A stretch of 64,000 nucleotides of DNA. It comes from Viola odorata. Its lineage: Eukaryota; Streptophyta; Magnoliopsida; Malpighiales; Violaceae. The position numbers and the translations under genes were made by a program. Positions 55,253-64,000 of this stretch are shown here, piece by piece (position 1 is the first letter of the stretch; each line of letters opens with the position of its first letter). The stretch is taken from positions 7,946,001-8,010,000 of the forward strand of contig OY829546.1 in assembly GCA_963691705.1 (NCBI GenBank), written 5' to 3'. A model generated the notes under the pieces. It was not told where the DNA came from, made no database searches, and saw only the letters and a program-made list of their open reading frames with translations.

Positions 55253-55430
55253 AGGAAAACAAAACGGCGACCGTCGGTGCTAATATATTCGTTACATACA
55301 AAACCTACCGTGTAGTATTTTTTTATTTTCTTTTCCTCTCTCTCCTTTCTTCTTTCAACGGGCAAGGTTTTTATTTTGGTGGGTTTCACAGAGAAACGTT
55401 TCGTTTCTATTATTCCTGTTTTTTCTGTCG

Positions 55431-58400
55431 ATGAGCTCCAGTATAATTCCCGCCACTTCGTTGCAAGCAGAGGTTAGTTGTTTTCCGCCACTTTCATGAA
55501 TCGAAAGTTTTGATTTTTATGCGTTCTAGTATTGTTTTTCCACTGCTCTTGTGTTTTTTTTAATGATGTAACGATTGTTTACTGATTTCCCAGACGCTTT
55601 GATTGGGTAAACATTGATTTTTTATTGATGTGGAGCGGTAAAGTTTTGTGCTTTGGTTTATTTTTGATCTGATAAATGAGTTATAAGATCTGGGTTTTGC
55701 TTTGGATGTTGTTAAATTGCAGACGAAGTAATTGGAGTTTTGACCTGTAGGGTTTTTTTGTTTGATTTTCAACGATTTGTTGATTAGGTTTTTGGGTTTT
55801 GGAGGTGATTGTAGACGGAAGAAGAGAACGAAGGGGGAGAAGAGACTGGTGACGCAAGGATGGAGGAGGAGTGCTGTCTTGAAAATAAGCAATTAACGGC
55901 AGCGTCAAGCTCGTCACTATCGGAAGGTAGTGGAAGTGCTATTCTCAAGTCTCCGGGTGTCTCTAGTCCAGCCACAACATCACCAGTTAGGTTAGTTCCC
56001 CATTAATTCTCTACTTTTGTAGTTTAGCAAGTTGTCAGCTTTCGGTTACGCGTTTCAATGACCTTTGTATTGGATTCTGATGCTTTATGCTTCAGTCATG
56101 TTCTGTGAATGATGAGGTGAGGTATTTTGATTTTGCAGGAGAACTACTGGACCAATAAGGCGAGCAAAAGGTGGTTGGACTCCAGAAGAGGTTAGTGGTT
56201 ATTTTACCAGCAACGGCATGTTCATGATAGACTGGGGACAAGCTTGTTATAAGTGTTCATGATTCTTTTATAGCATTAGTGAAGGTTAAAAATGGTTTCA
56301 ATTTGTTGCTGATGCTGTAGACAGCTTAGTGCTTTGTAAATTCTGAGTTGCATTAGTCATTTGACTCATGATGTACAGTAACAGGCTTGTCTTGCTGGCA
56401 GAGAAAATACTTTGAATCAACTTTGCTTTTACATGGCTTTCTTATGCTTAATAGTTTTTGCTCAGTCACACATGTAACCTGTTGTTACTTCTTCCAGTTT
56501 AGGAGTATTCTCTTATTGTTAATAGAAACCTGCATGTTCCAGGATGAGACGTTGAGAAATGCCGTGGCAACTTACAGGGGGAAGAGTTGGAAGAAAATAG
56601 GTTTCACTACTTACTCAAAATTGCCTTTGTTTTAGTTGTTATGAATGGTTTAGCATTTATGATTCAGATTTTGAATTATTCATTTGGAATGTATTTCAAT
56701 GCTATGAAAATTAAGTTTTTTACTTGGCATGGTACTATTTGTGATTGATGATGTGTTTCAAATAATAGTTTTACCTAGCTAATCTGGAATCATGATTTGA
56801 GGAGATCAAATACAATAAGTTTTAGTGAAGGATAGGAAAAAATAACCATTTTTTAGTTCGACCAAATGGCCAATTGTTTTAGACCATGGAAATTTGTAGC
56901 TCTACATTCTTTCATAATAGATCTGGGAACTCTACCTTTGGAGATAACAATATATAAAAGTTGGTGATACATTTTCAGACTATGTACCTGAGATTGGTGA
57001 TGGTTCTAAACAATTTTATTTCAGACGTGTAAGAGTATTCCTTCCTGCTGTAAGTTCAAGCACTGATTTTTTTTTTGAATAACCATTTTGAAGGCTAAAG
57101 GTCTCTGAGTTCTGTGTTTCTTTTAATTCCCTTGTCCAGAAGACTGACAGTAGTACTTGCACGGATGGATGGTTAATGTTGATTTCAGAATAGTTAGTGT
57201 TTTTCTTTTACCATATGCTTCTTTTGTTCATTAAATTTGTCTAACCTTTGTATGGTATGTGATATGCTTGCAGCTGAGTTTTTTCCTGATAGATCAGAAG
57301 TACAGTGTTTGCATAGATGGCAGAAGGTTCTTAATCCTGATCTTGTCAAGGGACCTTGGACTCAAGAGGTTGGCACCCCAGATCATAACCATCTTTTTTT
57401 TATGGTTCTCCTTGCAAACTGATTCAAGTAGTGACCTTTCTGTTGATTGTTGGTTTACAGGAGGATGATAAAATTGTTGAACTTGTAGTAAGATACGGGC
57501 CCACAAAATGGTCTGTCATTGCGAAGTCTCTACCTGGCCGGATAGGGAAGCAATGCAGAGAAAGGTAACTTTTGAATTGAAATTGAATTCTGGTTTACTT
57601 TATTAATAATGCCAACTCTTTTTTCTCTTAAGGGATACATCCATCAAGCATGATCCTTTTGTCCATAGGGAAGTTTGATCCTGCTGCTAGTGAAACATCT
57701 GTGCTTTTTACTTAATTTCTTGATATGTTGTTTCTTTCTTCCCTAAAAGTTGCAAATTTGGCTAGTGGCATGATTCTGAATTCAAAAATATCTTATAGTT
57801 TATAGGCCTCTTTAGTCAATTTTCTTGCTGTAGTTGGTCTTTCAATAAGTTTCTTTTTCATTTAGAAGAAATAGTATTTGACTGATTATGCAGTAGTGAA
57901 AGTAGTGTTCCAAATCTTTGCAGGTGGCACAATCATTTGAATCCTGAAATTAAAAAGGATGCTTGGACATTGGAGGAGGAAACGGCACTAATGAATGCCC
58001 ATAAAAAACATGGGAACAAATGGGCTGAAATTGCAAAAGTTTTGCCTGGAAGGTAGTCTTCTTTATCTTTATCTAATTATTATGATGAAGGGCTTGGTTT
58101 TTCTGTTCATTAAATATAAGGTTTTCCATGGACTTAGAGGATTAATTCTGAAACTGCTGAAATTTGTGTCCACATTCCTTTTAACTAGCGGTGGTAATTA
58201 GTAACATTCATCTGGTGGTACTTTATTGCAAGAGGATTGGGAGTTTAAAGTGGACTTGTAGTGATGCATGTATGTCTAATATGATACAATGTAAAACTGA
58301 ATCACTTTGTTACCTACCTTTCTGGATTTTATGTGGGCATAAGGTACTTAACGAGTTTGTTTGTTTGTTCATGTAAAGTGTGGAGCTGACTCAAATTTTA

Positions 58401-59484
58401 CTTACACAGGACGGATAACTCAATAAAGAATCACTGGAACAGTTCCCTAAAGAAAAAACTGGATTTCTATCTGGCTACTGGGAACCTACCTCCACTTCCA
58501 AAGAATGCCACTCTAAATGGATCCAGAGATATGATTAGACCTGGCATTATCAAAACAAATAGAGAGTCATCATCAACTGCTCAAACTTCATCAGGAACTA
58601 CAGATGGTTGTATGTTAGAGGAAATTGGCAAGGATCAGTTGGAGTCATCAGCTTTAGCACAAGGTATGGCAGCTTCGTCAGACGCCCTTCGGAATGAGTC
58701 TACTGATTCTAGAGGTGTTGAACGTAAACAACAGTCGAATTCCATGGACGTTTGCTGTAATCCAGAGTTTTTGCAGAATTGTGAAACATGTAGAATCAAC
58801 TGTGAAATTGGTGGGACTGAAGTTGTCCGGCCACAACTGCAGGGTGGTACACCATCCTATGGTTCTCTTTGCTATGAGCCACCACAAGTTGAAGCTTTTA
58901 CTCCCTTAAGGTCAAATCCTACAAGTACTTCTCTTATGCAGCAGGAGATCACTTATAGCCCAGCTCCAGCTCCATCTCCTGTTACTTTCTTCACTCCACC
59001 TTGTGTGAAGAGTCGTAGTTTAAGTGCCCAAAGCCCAGAATCTATTTTGAGAATTGCTGCCAAGAGCTTTACCAATACTCCTTCTATATTTAGGAAGAGG
59101 AGAACAGAAGCTCAAGCGCATTTGCTTCCTAGTAAAAGTGCGAAAAAAGATCAGGAATCCATCAATTGCAGGCCAAATGTCTCTGATGAAGAAGGAAAAA
59201 CTGAGAGTACTTTGGAAAGGACTGGGTCTGTAGGTGGAAGTATACATGAGAGTCCTGCTTGTATAGATAAGAGTAACATTGGGTCTAACGGTAAGGCTTT
59301 TAATGCATCCCCTCCATACCGATTAAAATCCAAGCGGACTGTTTTCAAGTCTGTGGAGAGACAGCTCGAGTTTACTTTCGACAAAGACAAGCGCAACGTC
59401 AACAAACGTGTGCCATTATCTGTAAAGGGGAGTACCCCAGTCACTGAAGATCGTTTGAATGCAGCAAAGATGAGAGTGACCTAG
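55431..59484 (+). CDS. Three-repeat MYB transcription factor (MYB3R)
   Basis: Eight exons: 55431-55472, 55815-55990, 56139-56190, 56543-56600, 57274-57368, 57461-57564, 57924-58052 and 58410-59484, giving 576 residues in phase. After an acidic N-terminus come three MYB repeats at about 83-133 (GGWTPEEDETLRNAV), 134-185 (KGPWTQEEDDKIVELV, GKQCRERWHNHLNP) and 186-236 (KDAWTLEEETALMNAH, RTDNSIKNHWNSSLKKKL), with the regular tryptophans. The C-terminal half contains SILRIAAKSFTNTPSIFRKR, a conserved MYB3R motif, and a Pro-rich FTPP segment. MYB3R factors bind MSA elements and control G2/M genes as activators or repressors; the size suggests the MYB3R3/5 type, not proven. An MSA-like site in its own 5' flank suggests autoregulation (inference). 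Confidence 0.95.
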
Positions 59485-61770
59485 GCTCATGACAAGTGAC
59501 AAGTAAGTGATAACTTTGGTAGAAACCATACATTAGAATTTATTTTGCTCAACTGAGGTCTATCAAATAGTGGTGGTAATAATCAATATATCTAAAGCTA
59601 AAGTTCAGGAATGTGAGTGTGGCATTCTCATAATTCTCCGGAAACAGATTTATCATTTGGAAAGGAAGCTTTTAGGTTTCTGTCATGGTTGAGCTAGTGT
59701 GACAGGAAATGATGGTTATAAATTTCCTAATGTTCATCTTTTCTATTCATTTTCAGGGTTATCTACACGCTTGCTTGAGGTTGGTTGGCATATCCCTCCA
59801 ACTGGTGACTGAACCTGTGAAATCCACGAAGATATTTCGAAAGTGACTTGAGTCAAAAGACATTCCTACACACTCGACGCTGAGTATTCGCTATCACATC
59901 CTAACAAACCATGTTGCAGATACAACACTTACTTGATTTTAGGCACACGGAGACGGTTTAATCAACATTATAAGTTATAACTATTGTGAAGAACCTCCAG
60001 AGACGGTAGGGTTCTGGCCTGTGTAGAATAAGAGATGATAGGGGGTATCATTCTGAGGGAATATATAGTTAAGTGTAACATGCTCAATCCATTCTGTACA
60101 GAACCCTGTTAGAGAAAATAGAAAATGATTCTTAAAATGTTTTCAAATATACTATCTTCATCTGTTTCTTATCACTGCTAGCTTGCTCAATCCATGGAAG
60201 TGTCATGGAAAAGAGATTTATGCTTTTACACGAGGAACAAAAACTAGAATTTTAGTTGTTATCGCCCCTTGGCAAAAACATTAATTAGTTTAGTTATCAA
60301 AAAAGGAAAGATGAACTCCAAGATCCAAGAGCACAAAGTAGGCATACTTGTAAGTTATAATAGGATGACAATTAAGGGGATCTGGGCAAGTTTTGGGTTT
60401 GGCCCGGTATGCTTAAATACTCATTACCCAATTAAATATGTAATGGATATCCAATTATACTGATATATTTAATATTTCTTTTAATTAAATTTATTTACTA
60501 CTTATTTGACTTAATTTTTTTCACCTAATTAAATATAGACTTGTTTTAGCATGTAGGTCCAGTTTGATCATATATATTCATTTTTTATTTCTTACGTTCG
60601 GTTTTCACCGCTTATGCTAAATTTTTCTAATTCGAAAAGAGTCATGATCAACGGTAATTAAGGAGGGAAAAAATATCACTATAGAAATAAACTAAAGCGG
60701 GTGATAAACTGAACCAAAAGGATCAATAGCATTTCTTTCATCAGCTACATACATTGAACCTTAATGTTTTGTTGTTATTCATATTTATGAGCTTCATCAT
60801 AATCTGCTTTTGTAGTCTTATCTATCCAGGAGTGCTTTCTGCTAGTCCTAAAATAAAGTTCTTCTGCATTAGAAAAATCAGCATAAACAGTGATAAAACC
60901 TCCATGGAAATCAGCCGTTTGGGAATCACCAGGTAGGAGAGTTGCGGTCCAAAATGCTCTTGTATGCAGGAGACAAAATCTAAAATTATTACAAAAGAAA
61001 ATTGTAGTAGAAGCAAAAATCCAGGACAACACTTGACGTGGGGATTATAAAATTTCTTAGGATCTTTTCCCCTCGGTGCTAGCTCGCTTATCAATCCATG
61101 AGTGTCATAAAAAAGAGGTTTATGCTTTTACACGAGCAACTAACAAGACTACAATTTTAGTTTCTATCAGCACTTTCAGTAGACAAAAAAAAATTGGGGG
61201 CAGACATCTATATATATAGAAAATTTTATTATGTACTTATTTTGTTTTTAATTTTTTAATATAAAAAGTGGTTAAAAGTTTTTAAAAAAAAATTATTTTA
61301 ATGTTTTAATTAATCACCTTTTGGACTAGTTTTTTTATTTAATAACCCCTTATATTTGTATATTTTTGTTTAAGTACCTTCACTGTTAAAAATAATTTAT
61401 GTGTTATAAACTATGTTAAAATTAACACGTCAAGACGTGACAATTTTTCATTGACGTAGCAAATTTTTTAACGAAATACATGACAAGTAAGTTAACTTTA
61501 ACGGTGGGGTAATTAAATAAAAATATACAAATCTAGGGGGTTATTGAACAAATACATAGGCATTAAAATATACAAGCCAAGAGTGATTAATTAAGTATTA
61601 AAATTTATGATTTTTTTTATAATTTTTACACGTTTGTATATAGGAGTACGTGTTTTAACATATTTTTTATTTATTTGATAAATACATATTTATTTCCATT
61701 TATATATTTCGCGTAGGTATTCTTTGTGTGAAGCAGTTTTATAATCTTTTAAAATAAAATGAAATCGTAG
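59485..61770. other. MYB3R 3' flank and intergenic DNA with a direct repeat
   Basis: A spliced or long 3' UTR may run to about 60.1 kb. A segment at 60178-60280 recurs diverged at 61078-61178, with CAATCCATG, GTGTCAT and TTTATGCTTTTACACGAG shared in order. Between them, minus strand 61000-60775, an open stretch ends ADFSNAEELYFRTSRKHSWI then a short tail and stop; it could be a relic exon, family unknown. Confidence 0.4.
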
Positions 61771-61995
61771 AAAGAGGGGGCAATTACGCTTGTAATTTTT
61801 GCCATAATTTGGCTATCTTTGTTTCTTCTGTTCTTCGTTTCCTGTCAGTATGATAAGCTCAAGAAGAGAAAAGCAGGGCGTGGAGCTAGATTTGGTACCG
61901 ATGGTGGCGGCACTGTCGGTGCCGGAAGCGGCATAGCTATGGGTGTGGCTGCGCCTGCGCGCGCCAATGGTGACATAGAAACTGGCAATAATTAG
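61771..61995 (+). pseudogene. Possible exon or gene fragment: membrane span plus Gly-rich tail
   Basis: An open frame of 74 codons without a start ATG, preceded by TCGTAG, which could be an acceptor site. It encodes ITLVIFAIIWLSLFLLFFV, a likely membrane span, then the basic CQYDKLKKRKAGRGAR and a Gly/Ala-rich end. Gly-rich coding continues in another frame up to about 62190, suggesting a frameshift. I do not recognise the family. It may be chance plus low complexity. Confidence 0.25.
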
Positions 61996-62269
61996 AGGTG
62001 CAAATGGTGGAGGCTTCACTGGAGGAAGATCAGGATATGATCGCAGTGGGGGAGTAGATTCCAATGGTGGATTAGGAGTAGTAGGCGGCGTCGACTTTGG
62101 TGGTGGGGAGGAGGTTTCAACAGTGGGGGAGGGGGCGGCGGAGGCGGAAATGGAGGAGGAGGAGGAGGAGGCCACGGAGGTTACCAACTACCAAGTTACC
62201 AGCTTAAGGACTTCGATGAGAAATAAGAACGTACGTGGAAGAAGATCATGTTTTGCACCATTTATTTTA

Positions 62270-63120
62270 GGGTTTTGCTAACCCGTATACTTCATGGGTA
62301 GGTTAGCATCACTTCATGGGTAGGTTAGTGTCCATTTTTTAATGGACAGTAATTATCCCTCATTTATTAAAACACTTTAATAGATATCAAGGTTAGAAAG
62401 GTAATATAACTACTATCTAATAAAAAATTAATTTCTCTCTCATTACCACATTTAATTTCTTCTCTCTTTCTTCTTCTCTCTCTCCCTCACCACTTTCTAG
62501 TCAATTTTTTCTTTTTAATTTCCTCTCCTCTCTACCCTTGTCTTCATCTTGTCTGCTGTCATTTTTCCGTTTCCCCTTTCCTTTCTTCTCATGTTCTTTT
62601 ATTAATTAAAAAAAAAATGTTAAAATGGAACTTAAAAATTTGTATAACTTGGACAATGGATGACAAAATTTGATTCATGTTTTTTTTATTCATTTTTCTT
62701 CTTTTTTTTATCAGAAATTTATATCAATAAATAAAAATTGAAAGAGAGAATGAATTAAAGGAGAGACAAATAATCTTTTATAGAATTGAATATCAAATTT
62801 ATTGAATCAAATATCAAATATACTATTCCTGTAAACCAATTTTTATAAAAGAACAAGAGAATGAGAGGAGTAGAGAGAGGAGGAAATTAAAAAGAAGAAG
62901 GAAATTAGGGAGACAAAGTGGTGAGGGAGAGAGGAGGAAAGAGAGAAGAAATTAAATGTGGAAATGAGAGAGAAATTAATTTTTTATTAGATAGTAGCTA
63001 TATTACTTTTTTAACCTTGATACCTATTAAAATGTTTCAATAAATGAGGGATAATTACTGTCTATTGAAAAATGAACACAATGCTAACCTGCCCATGAAA
63101 TGGACAGGTTAACAAAACCC
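62270..63120. mobile_element. Mutator-type MITE with 9-bp target duplication
   Basis: 851 bp, starting GGGTTTTGCTAACC and ending with the complement of GGGTTTTGTTAACC. TTTATTTTA is exactly repeated on both sides (62261-62269 and 63121-63129), the 9-bp duplication of Mutator-like elements. The arms stay complementary for about 200 bp, through TTAATTTCTCTCTCATT and its partner. A short direct repeat ACTTCATGGGTAGGTTAG occurs twice at the left tip. No ORF. Confidence 0.85.
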
Positions 63121-63129
63121 TTTATTTTA

Positions 63130-64000
63130 ATTTGTATTATCTAGAAGTAATTAACTTGTATTGGGCCTTATCTGGGCCAGTTACATTTCTTTCCATTAGG
63201 ATTGTCTTGGGCCTGTTTTCTTGTGGGATTATCTGTTTTTTTATTGTTCTGTGAATTATCAATGAAATACTTTTTCTTTTCTTTTAAGAAAAAACTTTAA
63301 AGATCAGATAGCCAGAAAAGTCTAGGCGTGAGCAAAGGAGAAGGTCATGACTCATGAACAACACTCGCATCAAAAGTGCAACCGGACTTAACTACTAATC
63401 CTTCCTTTCATATTTAATGGACATTTTTTTTCCGTATATAAAGTTTTAAAAAATAAAAGAAGGCAGCAGCAGAGCAGCACCAGGTCTGGCTCACAACACA
63501 GCAGCAGGCAGTAAGGTTTGTCTGTGCACATAGTTTTAAAAAAATGACGCGATCTCTCGAGTTGATTGTAAGTTTAGGGGAAATTCTAATCTCATGCTTC
63601 ATTTATTTGTACAATGTCTTCTAGAAAAATGTGAACCCAACCTCATGTATAGGATAAATAAGATGAGATGTTAATATTTTTGCCAAAAGAATAATTATAA
63701 AGTTTTTTGAGGATTATAGATCCTTAATGTATACTTTTCTTTTTCCTACCCAAAAAAAGTGTATAGATGTATAGAGCTGGGATTGAATTTTGGAAGAAAC
63801 TCATGGCTAAATAAAAATGAATTAACAACACACTAGAGGTGACAGATGATTCTCCACCACCCACCACCAAGAGCACAACTGAACTGACGTTATCTGGCTG
63901 GTAAAAAAGAACACTGTTTCTCCATTTTTGGGGAAAAAAGAAAGAAACCGCGCTTTTATACAAGATTTACACCACGAATTTTCAGTTGTCCTAAACCAGC
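63130..64000. other. Intergenic DNA to the window end
   Basis: No gene supported. Frames on the minus strand at 63414-63602 and 63724-63963 are AT-rich and show no recognisable family. Confidence 0.45.

Noticed and set aside
1..64000. CRISPR arrays, prokaryotic operons or riboswitches
   Set aside because: Genes are spliced plant nuclear genes; the tandem arrays seen (36628, 37155) belong to LTRs and lack the repeat-spacer pattern.

Overview
The window is plant nuclear DNA, almost certainly from a eudicot. It is AT-rich, its genes have many GT-AG introns, and the proteins are plant-type: pectin acetylesterase, POLTERGEIST-like PP2C, TRM32-like, MYB3R, SIAMESE-related CDK inhibitor and type 2 metallothionein. 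Nothing in it fixes the species.

Layout. 0-11.4 kb, all minus strand: an At3g17950-type conserved protein (0.18-1.76 kb), a plant-specific protein with a TAETRA motif (3.0-5.3 kb) and a WDR44-like WD40 protein (7.8-11.4 kb). 14.5-15.0 kb: a SIAMESE-related (SMR) CDK inhibitor, minus strand. 16-20.9 kb: a mobile-element belt with a CACTA-like element, a 5'-truncated LINE, a Stowaway-type MITE and a hAT-type MITE. 21.1-29.5 kb: a pectin acetylesterase gene, plus strand, split by a young, apparently intact 5.6 kb Ty1/copia retrotransposon sitting on the exon 4/intron 4 junction. 31.5-32.8 kb: a fold-back element with a Stowaway-type MITE nested in it. 33.3-35.7 kb: a POL/PLL-type PP2C, minus strand. 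36.4-42.4 kb: a second young LTR retrotransposon, minus orientation, that encodes gag and no pol. 44.7-48.0 kb: TRM32-like gene. 48.9-49.5 kb: metallothionein 2. 50.5-52.1 kb: a 3' fragment of a kinesin-10-like gene. 52.3-53.3 and 54.0-54.8 kb: two TIR elements. 55.4-59.5 kb: a three-repeat MYB. 59.5-64 kb: mostly non-genic, ending with a Mutator-type MITE that has a 9-bp target duplication.

Several host genes touch cell division and growth (SMR, MYB3R, TRM32-like, POL-like phosphatase, kinesin-10 remnant), but they are separate plant transcription units, not an operon, and I infer no shared pathway from adjacency alone.

The most notable items are: (1) the copia insertion at a splice junction, with a six-copy CACGTG cluster in its leader; (2) the gag-only element, which has a tandem-repeat array upstream of its TATA box and a 56-codon membrane/Cys-Pro-rich ORF downstream of gag; and (3) a primer-binding-site variant shared by both LTR elements. 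Exon boundaries were derived by hand from reading frame, GT-AG sites and remembered family sequences. No alignment or RNA evidence was available.
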